Notes: generated by a model from the letters alone, not told the origin. Shown: positions 36,897-45,827, numbered from the stretch's first letter. The stretch is DNA of 64,000 nt from Clostridium estertheticum subsp. estertheticum (GCF_001877035.1 NZ_CP015756.1:3835001-3899000), one strand, 5' to 3'. Program-made: numbers and translations.

Positions 36897-37283
36897 TTAA
36901 AATGTCCCACCATCTATGCCATCATTTTTTTCTGCCTGAATATTAATTATAAGTTTATAAGGCAAGCATACAATTATCTCACCTGGCTTTGAAATCCATC
37001 CACTTTTAACACATTCCTTATGAGGACAATCAGCATCTTTTACACTAATACTATTATGTTTAACCGCTATAACATTATAATGACCATTATCCGTTTTTAA
37101 AGTAAATTCTTGTGGCTCTACTACCTTACTTAAATCAATAGTTTTAATTACCGAGCCTGCACGCTTAATAACTGCAATATTTTCCGAACCTTTAATTGAG
37201 TTTTTGTATATTAAAGTAGCACCTGTTGTTATTAACACAATAATTAAAAGTACTATTCCAACTATCTTATCGCCCTTTTTCAT
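36897..37283 (-). CDS. NusG domain II-containing membrane-anchored protein
   Basis: 128 residues: an N-terminal membrane helix (IVGIVLLIIVLITTGATLIY) and an outward NusG-II domain (PF07009). That domain has ISVKDADCPHKECVKSGWISKPGEIIVCLPYK, where C-x4-C could bind a metal or form a disulfide. Its start overlaps the end of apbE by 17 bp. The trio with apbE and the Gx protein recurs in clostridia; the function is probably in extracytosolic redox or flavinylation. Confidence 0.88.
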   Translation of the reverse strand: MKKGDKIVGIVLLIIVLITTGATLIYKNSIKGSENIAVIKRAGSVIKTIDLSKVVEPQEFTLKTDNGHYNVIAVKHNSISVKDADCPHKECVKSGWISKPGEIIVCLPYKLIINIQAEKNDGIDGGTF

Positions 37284-38304
37284 AAGTAAACCCCTTGCTT
37301 GTTAATTTAAAATTGTCTTTAAGTCCTGGAGTAACGTATACTTTTTTATCCTTTGTTACAAAAATAGCCTCTACACCTTTAATAGACTCTACCAATTTAA
37401 GACCTTTATCGAGCCCCATGATATAAGTACTTGTAGACAGCGCATCTCCATCTACTGACTTATCTGATACTATAGTTGTACTTATAAGACTTTGCTGAGC
37501 TGGATATCCAGTCTTTGGATCAAATATGTGATGATACCTTATGCCATCCTTTATAAAAAATCTTTCATAGTTGCCTGATGTAACTATTGATTTATCAGTA
37601 ACACTAATCGTTCCCAAGTATTCACCACGTGTACTTAATGGATTTTGTATTCCCACATTCCAATCTTTCCCTTTGGCGTTTTTTCCTATAGCATAAACAT
37701 TACCACCTAAATTTATGATAGCACTACTAATTTTATTATTTAATAAAACCTTTTTAACCTCATCAGCAGTATATCCCTTTGCTATAGCACCGAGGTCTAT
37801 CGCTTGATTTGTTCGTTTTAACTTAACTGTTGAATTTTTCTTATCTAAAACAATATCTTTATAATTAACTAACTTTAATTTATCATCAATTTCAGTTTTT
37901 GAAGGTAGTCTCTCCTTATCTGTTCCTATACCCCAAAGCCCTACAATTGGCTCTATTGTTGCATCAAGAGCACCACCAGTTAATTTACTATATTGAACTG
38001 ATTTTTCTATTACCGAATATGTGTCTTCACTAAGTTTTTGTCCTGAAATTCCAGCTTTCGCATTTAATTTAGAAATTTCAGAAGTTTTAATGTTAACAGA
38101 CATTTTACTTTCTATATTACTTATTCTTTTTAAAACCAACGCTGTTGCTGTTCCCGCATTTTTACCATATATCTTAAAGTTCATAATTGTCCCCATCATA
38201 TATGTTTCTTTTTCAACTGGTTCATCATTTGTTTCACAAGATATTAAGAATGTTGGAATAATTAATAGTAGAAGTAAACAACTAATTTTATGTAATTTTT
38301 TTAT
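37267..38304 (-). CDS. apbE: FAD:protein FMN transferase, lipoprotein (ApbE), apparent AUA start
   Basis: The enzyme covalently attaches FMN from FAD to Ser/Thr of exported proteins. Motifs include GALDATIEPIVGLWGIG, IAKGYTADEV, NLGGNVYAIG, and the C-terminal DGDALSTSTYIMG. From 38304 the frame encodes a lipoprotein signal with a Leu-rich core and lipobox L-I-S-C at residues 20-23. There is no ATG, GTG or TTG between an upstream in-frame TGA and the ATG at 38199. A GGTGA site sits 6 nt before ATA, so AUA (or a decayed start) is inferred. Starting at 38199 would give a cytosolic protein. Confidence 0.8.
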   Translation of the reverse strand: MKKLHKISCLLLLLIIPTFLISCETNDEPVEKETYMMGTIMNFKIYGKNAGTATALVLKRISNIESKMSVNIKTSEISKLNAKAGISGQKLSEDTYSVIEKSVQYSKLTGGALDATIEPIVGLWGIGTDKERLPSKTEIDDKLKLVNYKDIVLDKKNSTVKLKRTNQAIDLGAIAKGYTADEVKKVLLNNKISSAIINLGGNVYAIGKNAKGKDWNVGIQNPLSTRGEYLGTISVTDKSIVTSGNYERFFIKDGIRYHHIFDPKTGYPAQQSLISTTIVSDKSVDGDALSTSTYIMGLDKGLKLVESIKGVEAIFVTKDKKVYVTPGLKDNFKLTSKGFTYEKGR

Positions 38305-38408
38305 GTTAACTCACCGCCTCAAACTTGTCTTTAAATATATTATACCATATATATAATTCAAATAATCTCTCTCTATTTTTTGAATTATATATGATATAAA
38401 CTAAACTT

Positions 38409-38439
38409 AAAAACGCTGAAACAAAGTTCCAACGTTTTT
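38409..38439 (-). terminator. Terminator of the 68-aa gene
   Basis: AACGTTGGAAC/GTTTCAGCGTT stem with two wobble pairs, then TTTTT on the minus strand. Confidence 0.7.
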
Positions 38440-38490
38440 TTTTGATAATTATAAAGACATAATAATTCGTACTATTTTTTTCATTTAGAC

Positions 38491-38697
38491 CTAATTATCC
38501 CTTTGATTTTCATTTAAAATATTTTCAATTTCTACTGCTATTTCACGCCCCTTTTTATAAGAATTAAATCTATCTTTTGATATAGAGTCTCTATATGTGT
38601 CCTCACCAGAAAGAAAATCAATAATTCCTTTTTTTGCACTAGACACATCGCAAACATAACCTATTCCAATAACCTCTTCTAGCTTTGAATAATCCAT
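38491..38697 (-). CDS. Hypothetical protein (68 aa)
   Basis: Acidic, soluble 68-residue protein (MDYSKLEEVIGIGYVCDVSS...) with a single Cys and a helical C-terminal half (GREIAVEIENILNEN). A perfect GGAGG lies 8 nt before the ATG and a terminator lies 52 bp after the stop, so it looks like a real single-gene unit. I do not recognise the family and can suggest no function. Confidence 0.65.
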   Translation of the reverse strand: MDYSKLEEVIGIGYVCDVSSAKKGIIDFLSGEDTYRDSISKDRFNSYKKGREIAVEIENILNENQRDN

Positions 38698-38936
38698 TAA
38701 TATTCCTCCTTATATATCTTTATACACTAAGTATTATAGTTATAAACTTCCCAATTTATAACTTTTAATGTATTAATATTGAGACCTTTATAAAATATAC
38801 TCCTTTTAACGCCTTAATATGTTATAAATTGCATATATAAAAAACATGTGTTATACTAATTTAAAATTTACAGTATTTAAGTACTTTTGAAGTACAAGTT
38901 TTCTATATATAATGTACTAATTTATGGGAGGTACTT

Positions 38937-39518
38937 ATGGAAAATAACCTTAAGAATAATTTAAGAATAAACATGCTTAATATAAGAAAGAATATGCCTG
39001 ATCATAATGTATCCGCTTTTAGTCTAAAAATTATGAACAAAATTATGGAACTACCTCAATTTATAAATTGTAAAAACATAATGTTGTACATAAGTTTTAA
39101 TAATGAGGTGGATACATACAAACTGGCTACCTGGTGCCTTAACAATAATAAAACGGTGATTGCACCATATTGCATAAAATCCAGTCATAAAATAGTACCT
39201 TTTATAATAAATAACCTTACAACTGATCTTACTAAATCTACCTTTGGTGTTATGGAGCCAAAATGTGATATATTAATGAAGGCAAATATTGAAAATATAG
39301 ATTTAATAATAGTTCCTGGTGTAGTATTTGACGAAGATTGCAATAGAATTGGTTTCGGTGCTGGCTATTATGATAGATTTCTATCTATGAAAGCAAAAAA
39401 CACGATTACTATTGGTATAGCTTATGACTATCAAATAATTGATAAAGTTCCAATTGATGAGTATGATGTGCCACTCAATTTCATAATAACTGAAAAAAGA
39501 ATAATATCTTTGAAATAG
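38937..39518 (+). CDS. 5-formyltetrahydrofolate cyclo-ligase
   Basis: 193 residues. It converts 5-formyl-THF to 5,10-methenyl-THF with ATP. The conserved C-terminal block VPGVVFDEDCNRIGFGAGYYDRFL, with the GFGAGYYDR nucleotide-binding motif, and the N-terminal KNNLRINMLNIRKNM segment fit the family length. GGGAGG precedes ATG. The next gene is a HAD phosphatase 66 bp downstream, perhaps co-transcribed. Confidence 0.93.
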   Translation: MENNLKNNLRINMLNIRKNMPDHNVSAFSLKIMNKIMELPQFINCKNIMLYISFNNEVDTYKLATWCLNNNKTVIAPYCIKSSHKIVPFIINNLTTDLTKSTFGVMEPKCDILMKANIENIDLIIVPGVVFDEDCNRIGFGAGYYDRFLSMKAKNTITIGIAYDYQIIDKVPIDEYDVPLNFIITEKRIISLK

Positions 39519-39584
39519 AAAATTATAGACATTCTTGTAACATAATTACTATATTTAATTATACTGATGTTGGAGGTGATCCCT

Positions 39585-40313
39585 TTGGGAAAAAAAATAG
39601 CTGCTTTTTTTGATATTGATGGCACCCTTTATAGGGAAAGTTTAATGACAGAGGTATTCAAAAAATTAATTAAAAGCGAACTAATAGAAAATGATAAATG
39701 GTACAAAGAAGTAAAACCCTATTATATTAAATGGGATAAACGAATAGGAAATTATGATAATTACCTACTTAAAATGGCTGATATTTATACAGAAGCTATA
39801 ATTGGACTTCATAGGTCTCAAATCGAGTTTATCGCTAGTCAAATTATAAAACAAAAAGGAGACAGGGTTTATACCTATACCCGTGATAGAATTAAGTGGC
39901 ATAAGAGTCAAGGCCATATAATTATCACCATATCAGGTAGTCCCATCGAGCTCGTACGTGAAATGTCTATAAAATATGGATTTGATGATTACGTGGGAAC
40001 AAAATATGAATTAAACGAACATAATATGTATACTGGTGGCATTGTTCCTATGTGGGACAGCGTTAGTAAAAAAGCTTCAATAGAATACTTTGTGGATAAG
40101 TATAATATTGATTTGAATAAAAGTTATGCTTATGGAGATACTTCAGGAGATTTCACAATGTTAAACTTAATTCGTCACCCTGTAGCTGTAAACCCTACCA
40201 AAGAACTTCTAATAAAAATTCTAGACAATAATGAGTTAAAAGAAAAGATTAATATAATGGTAGAAAGAAAAGATGTGGTTTATAGGCTGCTTCCAGAACA
40301 TATCCACATATAA
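39585..40313 (+). CDS. HAD-superfamily hydrolase (HAD-IB, SerB-like phosphatase)
   Basis: 242 residues. Motif I FFDIDGTLYRES (catalytic Asp near residue 9), motif II TISGSP, and motif III YGDTSGDFTML with the acidic pair; cap residues between I and II fit the IB class. It could act on phosphoserine-like or lipid-linked phosphates, unknown. The TTG at 39585 is chosen because GGAGGTGAT, almost the full anti-Shine-Dalgarno complement, lies 4 nt before it. An ATG at 39567 is upstream of that site. Confidence 0.88.
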   Translation: MGKKIAAFFDIDGTLYRESLMTEVFKKLIKSELIENDKWYKEVKPYYIKWDKRIGNYDNYLLKMADIYTEAIIGLHRSQIEFIASQIIKQKGDRVYTYTRDRIKWHKSQGHIIITISGSPIELVREMSIKYGFDDYVGTKYELNEHNMYTGGIVPMWDSVSKKASIEYFVDKYNIDLNKSYAYGDTSGDFTMLNLIRHPVAVNPTKELLIKILDNNELKEKINIMVERKDVVYRLLPEHIHI

Positions 40314-40349
40314 ATTTTTTTCTTATAATGCCCTAATATTACAATTTTT

Positions 40350-40373
40350 AAGAGAAGCTAAATGACTTCTCTT
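40350..40373. terminator. Short bidirectional terminator
   Basis: AAGAGAAG (40350-40357)/CTTCTCTT (40366-40373) stem between the HAD gene and the convergent lipoprotein gene. Confidence 0.7.
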
Positions 40374-40383
40374 AATTCATAAG

Positions 40384-40860
40384 TTATTTTCTCATAATAA
40401 ATACTTCCTTATAATTTATATCCTTGTATACTCTTTCCAATTCATTAATAAGCTTTGTGTCTTTATAGTCATAGATTGATATAGTAGTGTCTGTACCCCT
40501 TTCATACAAACAAAGCTGATTTTTAGATACTTGAATTGAATATATATATTTACCCTTGTCATCTCTTAACCGAATATCATAATCGCCACCATTTGCTTTT
40601 TGAGTACTTTTTGTACAACTTAGAGTTTTAATATACTTCACTATACTTTCCATATCTTGTTTTTTCGTGACTGTTTTTGTCCTACCTAATTCTTTATTTT
40701 CACTTCGTATAGTGTAATTGGAAAATTCAATACTTTTAGCTGAGGCCATTGGAATATTCTCAAATGGCGTTACCATTTGTTTACTCTCTTGTTTCGCACA
40801 TGCAGTAAGTAAAAAAATTAACCAAACACCAATTATAATAAGTGTATACCTCTTTTTCAA
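40384..40860 (-). CDS. Small predicted lipoprotein, hypothetical
   Basis: 158 residues. A lipoprotein signal (LKKRYTLIIIGVWLIFLLTAC) with lipobox L-T-A-C puts it on the outer face of the membrane. The remainder has a beta-rich KYIYSIQVSKNQLCLYERGTD stretch and no known motif. The start is TTG at 40860 after GGAGGGGG; the in-frame ATG further up overlaps the site. It sits beside a small membrane protein 41 bp upstream, perhaps as a pair. Confidence 0.75.
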   Translation of the reverse strand: MKKRYTLIIIGVWLIFLLTACAKQESKQMVTPFENIPMASAKSIEFSNYTIRSENKELGRTKTVTKKQDMESIVKYIKTLSCTKSTQKANGGDYDIRLRDDKGKYIYSIQVSKNQLCLYERGTDTTISIYDYKDTKLINELERVYKDINYKEVFIMRK

Positions 40861-40901
40861 AACAGTATCCCCCTCCATTTTATATTTTTCAGTAACCTTA
40901 C

Positions 40902-41102
40902 TTAATCCTTTTTTTCCTCTTTAACCTGCACATAAAAAGATAATACTGCCGCTACTAGTATGACGAGGCATACTAAGTCATAAAGAATAGAAAACATTGC
41001 AGATTTAGGTCTATTATCAAAAACAAGATTAAACATAAGCATAAAATTAAGGCATAAACTTAGAATCAAAGCTAAGTTTATATTAGATTTCTTTTTAAAC
41101 AT
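40902..41102 (-). CDS. Small two-helix membrane protein (66 aa), hypothetical
   Basis: 66 residues with two membrane helices (NLALILSLCLNFMLMFNLVF and ILYDLVCLVILVAAVLSFYV), a basic start (MFKKKSN) and a charged tail (QVKEEKKD). The ATG at 41102 is 8 nt after GGAGG. It is followed by the lipoprotein gene. No family recognised. Confidence 0.7.
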   Translation of the reverse strand: MFKKKSNINLALILSLCLNFMLMFNLVFDNRPKSAMFSILYDLVCLVILVAAVLSFYVQVKEEKKD

Positions 41103-41243
41103 AAGTTGCACCTCCATACCTATTAGTTAAATTATATCATCATATGGAATCTTATGTATATATTTTGAAAAATGGAATAGATAATTTAAGTCTAATTTCA
41201 AAATTTAAAGTAGTATATTGTATATACAGATACTTCAAATCAA

Positions 41244-41278
41244 CTTAGGGGCACATAACAATGTTATGTACCCCTAAG
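41244..41278. terminator. Terminator-like hairpin
   Basis: CTTAGGGG-ACATAAC pairs with GTTATGT-CCCCTAAG (one mismatch). The plus strand continues TGTCTTTTTG. It overlaps the end of the decayed minus-strand reading frame. Confidence 0.6.
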
Positions 41279-41480
41279 TGTCTTTTTGATGCCTATTTAA
41301 AATCGTATTTATATCAGTATGTAATTTCTCCGAAGAACTTGCAATACAAGACGCCGAAGCTATTAAAATTTGATTTAGTAATTCTTCATTTGCATATATA
41401 AAATTATCGTAAGCTTGCCAGGACAGATAACAATTAATAATTGTTATTTCCCCCAGAGAACTACCCAGAGGTCCAGGCTA
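41274..41480 (-). pseudogene. Decayed reading frame ending in WQAYDNFIYANEELLNQ..., interrupted by a GC-rich repeat
   Basis: A stop-free minus-strand frame runs from a TAG near 41484 to TAG at 41274. The last ~48 residues (from LSWQAYDNF to NRHQKDT) look coding. The upstream part is the GC-rich repeat sequence rather than protein-like, and there is no start codon. It looks like the 3' end of a gene truncated by the repeat. Identity unknown. Confidence 0.4.
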
Positions 41481-41559
41481 GCGAACCTGAGGCAGGACGC
41501 CGAATGTGAGCACGTAACAATTAATAATTGTTACGCCCCCCAGAGAACTACCCAGAGGT
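41428..41559. repeat. Pair of 45-bp GC-containing direct repeats
   Basis: 41428-41472 and 41515-41559 match at 42 of 45 positions, with a period of 87. Each begins with a palindrome (TAACAATTA-a-TAATTGTTA) and continues CCCAGAGAACTACCCAGAGGT, itself two CCCAGAG units. The 42-bp spacer (CCAGGCTAGCGAACCTGAGG...) is unusually GC-rich for this genome. It is a probable dispersed intergenic element. Confidence 0.8.
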
Positions 41560-41657
41560 TGATAATATTATATTTGTAAATGATTAGAATTACTTAACCA
41601 AATTTCCTAGTTTCAAGTTCGTTTGCAAGGTCATAGGAGAAATTTAATACTTTTACC

Positions 41658-42119
41658 TTATATCTCTTTTAATAAATTCGCCATTTCTATTGCAGTCACT
41701 GCAGCATCATAACCTTTGTTTCCTGCCTTAGTACCAGCTCTTTCAATAGCCTGCTCAATATTTTCAGTAGTAAGCACACCAAAAATAACTGGAACTCCTG
41801 TCTCAAGTGTTACACTTGCAATTCCCTTAGTAACCTCACCAGATACATATTCATAATGAGATGTTGCTCCCCTTATTACTGCTCCTAAACATATTACAGC
41901 ATCATACTTACCAGACTTCGCCATTCTTTTTGCAACTAGAGGAATTTCAAAAGCTCCAGGTACCCATGCAATTTCAATTTCTTCCTCTAAAGCGCCATGT
42001 CTCTTTAAACCGTCTAGTGCTCCTGATAATAATTTTCCACCTATAAATTCATTAAATCTTGCTACGATAACTCCAAATTTTAAACCTTGTGCTACTAATT
42101 GACCTTCATAAACTTTCAT
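41658..42119 (-). CDS. ribH: 6,7-dimethyl-8-ribityllumazine synthase
   Basis: 153 residues. It condenses the pyrimidine with 3,4-dihydroxy-2-butanone-4-phosphate. Conserved [31 protein letters not shown] and [15 protein letters not shown] (catalytic His in the last) are intact. Last gene of the ribD-ribE-ribBA-ribH operon under the FMN riboswitch. GGAGG precedes ATG. The 3' side is followed by the GC-rich repeat region rather than by a clear terminator. Confidence 0.97.
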   Translation of the reverse strand: MKVYEGQLVAQGLKFGVIVARFNEFIGGKLLSGALDGLKRHGALEEEIEIAWVPGAFEIPLVAKRMAKSGKYDAVICLGAVIRGATSHYEYVSGEVTKGIASVTLETGVPVIFGVLTTENIEQAIERAGTKAGNKGYDAAVTAIEMANLLKEI

Positions 42120-42199
42120 TTGTATTCCTCCGATTAATTTATTATTTTATATATTATGTTTTAATTTATTGATTATTACTTCATTATGTTTTTTAGCTA

Positions 42200-43393
42200 C
42201 TAATATAAATGTCCCATTTTTTCTTTTTTAGTTCGTAAATAAAATTCATCTTTTTCATTATGATTCATAACGATAGGTACTCTTTCAACTATATTAATAC
42301 CGTAACCTGAAATGCCTGTTATTTTATCAGGATTATTAGTCATAAGTCTTATCTTTGTAGCACCTAATAGTTCTAATATTTGAGAACCTATACCATAATC
42401 TCTCATGTCAACAGGGAACCCTAAAGCCAAATTTGCCTCTGCTGTATCCATTCCTTTGTCTTGAAGATTATATGCCTTAAGCTTATTAATTAATCCTATT
42501 CCACGACCCTCTTGTCTCATGTAAAGCATAATTCCACAATCCTCTTTTGAGATAGCTTTCATTGCTGCATCATATTGTTCTCCACAATCACATCTCATAG
42601 ATCCAAGCGCATCGCCAGTAAGACATTCAGAATGTACCCTAACAAGTACTGAATCACTCTTTTTCACATCACCTTTAACTAATGCTACATGATGTTCTCC
42701 ATTTATCTTATTTACAAATCCGTATATAGTAAATTGTCCATATCTAGTTGGCATATCTGCCTGTGTAACCATTTCCACAAGGCATTCAGTTTTTCTTCTA
42801 TAAGCAATTAAATCTACTATTGTAATTATCTTTAAATCATGTATTTTTACATAATCCATAAGCTGTGGAACCCTAGCCATTGATCCATCTTCATTCATTA
42901 TTTCACAAATTACACCTGCAGGATATAACCCAGCAAGCCTTGCTAAGTCCACTGCGGCTTCTGTATGACCACCTCTTTCTAGTACTCCACCATCTTTAGA
43001 TGCCAAAGGAAATACATGACCAGGACTATTAAAATCTCTCGAAGTTGCATTAGGGTCAATTACCTTTAATATAGTAGATGCTCTTTCTGCGGCAGATATC
43101 CCTGTAGTTGCAGTTACTTCATCGATAGACACAGAAAAAGCAGTTCCATGTACATCAGTATTGTTTGCAACCATTGGATTTATATTTAATTTATCTAGCC
43201 TTTCTCTAACTATAGGCATACATATAAGTCCACGTGCATAACTTGCCATGAAATTTATATTTGCCTGAGTAGCTTTCTCGGCAGCTATTATTATATCTCC
43301 TTCATTTTCTCTGTCCTCATCATCTACAACAACAACCATTTTACCATTTTTAATATCCTCTAATGCTTCTTCAATAGTACTAAATTTATACAT
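42200..43393 (-). CDS. ribBA: Bifunctional 3,4-dihydroxy-2-butanone-4-phosphate synthase / GTP cyclohydrolase II
   Basis: 397 residues. The N-terminal RibB domain (1 to ~200) has [13 protein letters not shown] and the GHVFPL loop. The C-terminal RibA domain (~205-397) holds the zinc Cys set in [19 protein letters not shown] and RQEGRGIGL. It provides both precursors of riboflavin from GTP and ribulose-5-phosphate. Third gene of the rib operon. Spacing from ribE is ~100 bp and includes two 18-bp direct repeats (ATCATTTTCAATGCT-like). Confidence 0.97.
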   Translation of the reverse strand: MYKFSTIEEALEDIKNGKMVVVVDDEDRENEGDIIIAAEKATQANINFMASYARGLICMPIVRERLDKLNINPMVANNTDVHGTAFSVSIDEVTATTGISAAERASTILKVIDPNATSRDFNSPGHVFPLASKDGGVLERGGHTEAAVDLARLAGLYPAGVICEIMNEDGSMARVPQLMDYVKIHDLKIITIVDLIAYRRKTECLVEMVTQADMPTRYGQFTIYGFVNKINGEHHVALVKGDVKKSDSVLVRVHSECLTGDALGSMRCDCGEQYDAAMKAISKEDCGIMLYMRQEGRGIGLINKLKAYNLQDKGMDTAEANLALGFPVDMRDYGIGSQILELLGATKIRLMTNNPDKITGISGYGINIVERVPIVMNHNEKDEFYLRTKKEKMGHLY

Positions 43394-43422
43394 TTCTCCA
43401 CCCCTTATTCATTATCATCTGC

Positions 43423-43464
43423 GATGCTATTATCATTTTCAATGCTGCTATCATTTTCAATACT
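43423..43464. repeat. Two short direct repeats in the ribE-ribBA gap
   Basis: GCTATTATCATTTTCAAT is followed at once by GCTGCTATCATTTTCAAT-type sequence (period 18); no known role. Confidence 0.5.
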
Positions 43465-43495
43465 GTAATATCAACTATCTCTATACTAATAAAAT

Positions 43496-44146
43496 TTATG
43501 AAAATCCATTTTTCTCAAGGAAATCCATACCAATAGAACTCTTCTCTTTTGGTGTTTCTCTATATTGTAATAGTTTCTCAACATATTTTGCCATCATATC
43601 GCTTTCTAAGTTAACCACTTCTCCTATCTTCTTAGTTACTAAAGTAGTTTCACCCTTTGTATGAGGTATAATGGATACTTTAAAAATATTTTCATCTACA
43701 TATGCAACAGTTAAACTAATACCATCAATTGCTATTGACCCTTTATGTACAATATACTTTAATATATCACTAGAAGTTTCCACAGATACCCATGTGGCAT
43801 TTTCCTCAATTGTTAAATCTACAACGGTTCCAAGTCCATCAATATGACCACTTACTATATGACCACCTAGTCTATCACTAGCCCTAAGTGCCCTTTCTAA
43901 ATTAACACGTGAACCTTGTTTTAGTCCTCCTAAATTACTACATCTCATAGTCTCCGCCATTACATCTACACTAAAGCTATTTTGGCTAATGTCCGTTACG
44001 GTAAGACATACTCCATTAGTGCAAACACTATCACCAATTTTCATGCCACCCATAATTTCCTTAGCATTTACAGTAATTCTTCCAGACTTACTCCCCTTTG
44101 CTATAGATTTTATATTACCAATTTCCTCGATTAAACCTGTAAACAT
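43496..44146 (-). CDS. ribE: Riboflavin synthase, alpha subunit
   Basis: 216 residues, with two lumazine-binding repeats: MFTGLIEEIGNI start, the VCLTVTDI and HIVSGHIDGLG segments, then the second copy with SIAIDGISLTVAYV. It dismutates two lumazines into riboflavin. Second gene in the operon, 34 bp after ribD. Overall family length is normal and both repeats are intact. Confidence 0.96.
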   Translation of the reverse strand: MFTGLIEEIGNIKSIAKGSKSGRITVNAKEIMGGMKIGDSVCTNGVCLTVTDISQNSFSVDVMAETMRCSNLGGLKQGSRVNLERALRASDRLGGHIVSGHIDGLGTVVDLTIEENATWVSVETSSDILKYIVHKGSIAIDGISLTVAYVDENIFKVSIIPHTKGETTLVTKKIGEVVNLESDMMAKYVEKLLQYRETPKEKSSIGMDFLEKNGFS

Positions 44147-44180
44147 CCGTTCACCTCCCTTGTAACCATTAATTAATTAT

Positions 44181-45275
44181 TTACTTTTTGACGTAAGCTT
44201 CTATCATAATGTCTTCGTCAAATCTAGATACCTGCGTATCTTGCAACATAATAGAATCTTTTACAAGACTTATTCCTTTTCCACCTACTGTAGTTTTGCC
44301 TGAAGTTCCCCCAAATATTTTAGGGGAAATAAAAGTAATAACTTTATCAACAATACCCTCATCTAATGCAGAATAATTTAATGTACTTCCACCCTCAAGT
44401 AGAATACTATCTATTCCCATCTCACCAAGTACTTTCATCAAATAGTTTAAATTTACCCATTTATTTTCACTAGGAGTTACAATAACTTCGGCGCCTTTTT
44501 GTTTAATAGCACAGATTTTAGTATCACTTGCGGATTTCGTTGTAACAATAATAGTTTTTGTTTTTTCGTCACATTTTAATACCTTGGAATCTAATGGTAT
44601 TTTTGCAGTGCTATCTATAATTATTCTTACTGGGTTTGTGCTTATTTTACCTTCTCTTCTTGTGGTAAGCTCTGGATTGTCATTTAAAACAGTCCCAATT
44701 CCCACCATAATTCCATATACCCTATTCCTTAATTCATGCACATATGCTCTAGATTTTTCATTACTTATCCACTTTGAATCCCCAGTTGTTGTTGCTATCT
44801 TACCATCTAATGTCATTGCAGTTTTCATAATGCAAAATGGTTTTTTCGTTGTTATATATTTTATAAATATTTCATTTGTTTTTCTTATTTCATTCTCAAT
44901 TATTCCTGTAGTAACCTCTATACCCGCTTTTCTAAGGATTTCTACTCCTTTACCTGCAACTAGTGGATTAGGATCTATCATCCCAACTATAACTTTAACT
45001 ATTTTATTTTTAACAATAGCCTCTGCGCAAGGTGGTGTTTTACCATAGTGTGCACAAGGTTCTAGTGTTACATACATTGTTGCACCTTCTACATCCTCCG
45101 TGGCATTTTTAAAAGCGTTGACTTCCGCATGTGGTCCGCCAAAATGTTCATGGTATCCTTCGCCAATTATTTTGTTGTCCTTTACAATAACAGCACCAAC
45201 CAGTGGATTAGGATTCACAAACCCAACTGCTTTTTTAGATAATTCAAGTGCTTTTTTCATATAATAATTATCCAA
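44181..45275 (-). CDS. ribD: Bifunctional diaminohydroxyphosphoribosylaminopyrimidine deaminase / 5-amino-6-(5-phosphoribosylamino)uracil reductase
   Basis: 364 residues. The zinc deaminase site is HAEVNAF plus EPCAHYGKTPPC in the first ~145 residues; the reductase domain starts near 150 (MTLDGKIAT) and includes ILLEGGSTLNYS. It catalyses two early riboflavin steps. First gene of the operon. The start is TTG at 45275, 7 nt after GAAGG; the ATG five codons in has no site. It lies downstream of the riboswitch-controlled terminator. Confidence 0.96.
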   Translation of the reverse strand: MDNYYMKKALELSKKAVGFVNPNPLVGAVIVKDNKIIGEGYHEHFGGPHAEVNAFKNATEDVEGATMYVTLEPCAHYGKTPPCAEAIVKNKIVKVIVGMIDPNPLVAGKGVEILRKAGIEVTTGIIENEIRKTNEIFIKYITTKKPFCIMKTAMTLDGKIATTTGDSKWISNEKSRAYVHELRNRVYGIMVGIGTVLNDNPELTTRREGKISTNPVRIIIDSTAKIPLDSKVLKCDEKTKTIIVTTKSASDTKICAIKQKGAEVIVTPSENKWVNLNYLMKVLGEMGIDSILLEGGSTLNYSALDEGIVDKVITFISPKIFGGTSGKTTVGGKGISLVKDSIMLQDTQVSRFDEDIMIEAYVKK

Positions 45276-45511
45276 ATTATCACCTTCCTATCTATATATG
45301 TAAATCTTAAAACAAAATATGTACAATCGCAAGAAAATGATTATCACTATCAACTACACGAAGTATATTAGAGTTTATACTTAATGTCAAGGACACTCCA
45401 GGTAATATATTCCAAGTCATATACATTATATTGTCAATTTCCTTCTAAATATTAGTACATTTTTTTATAGTTTTTTGTTTTTAATCTATATACTCAAATA
45501 AAATAATAAAA

Positions 45512-45536
45512 GCCCTGAAAACAATGTTTTCAGGGC
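45512..45536 (-). terminator. Riboswitch-controlled terminator upstream of ribD
   Basis: GCCCTGAAAAC (45512-45522) pairs with GTTTTCAGGGC (45526-45536) over a 3-nt loop. On the minus strand it is followed by TTTTATTATTTT. It lies between the FMN aptamer and ribD, the usual place for FMN-dependent attenuation. Confidence 0.9.
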
Positions 45537-45663
45537 CTAATAAGCTAATTATATATCTAGTCAAACATCATAAAATGCTGCTTACTAAATATATTAGAAT
45601 TAAAATACAAAAGTGTTTTATAACTACATTATATAGTTTATAAATAAAAATCTTTTATATCTA

Positions 45664-45780
45664 TCATCGTTCTCCTTCTCTCATCCAGACTTTACTGTCG
45701 GCTCTGGAATTTTACCAGATCTACCTTTCGGCTCGCGGGCTATACCGCCGGTGGGGAAATTAACCCTACCCTGAAGGATC
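45664..45780 (-). promoter_or_regulatory. FMN riboswitch (RFN element)
   Basis: On the minus strand the element opens GATCCTTCAGGGTAGGGT and contains CCCCACCGGCGGTA, AGCCCGCGAGCC and CCGACAGTAAAGTCTGGATG. It ends with AGAAGGAGAACGATG. These are the conserved RFN core blocks in the right order. It controls the rib operon by sensing FMN. Confidence 0.97.
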
Positions 45781-45791
45781 TATTCAATTTT

Positions 45792-45827
45792 CAATTTCAG
45801 AATAACACTTTGTTATTTCAGTGTCAA
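45792..45827 (-). promoter_or_regulatory. rib operon promoter
   Basis: On the minus strand TTGACA (45827-45822), 17 bp, TATTCT (45804-45799); predicted start near 45792, just before the FMN aptamer. Confidence 0.75.

Noticed and set aside
44584-45048. 154-codon plus-strand open frame opposite ribD
   Set aside because: Mirror of strongly conserved ribD codons; hydrophobic composition results from antisense reading.
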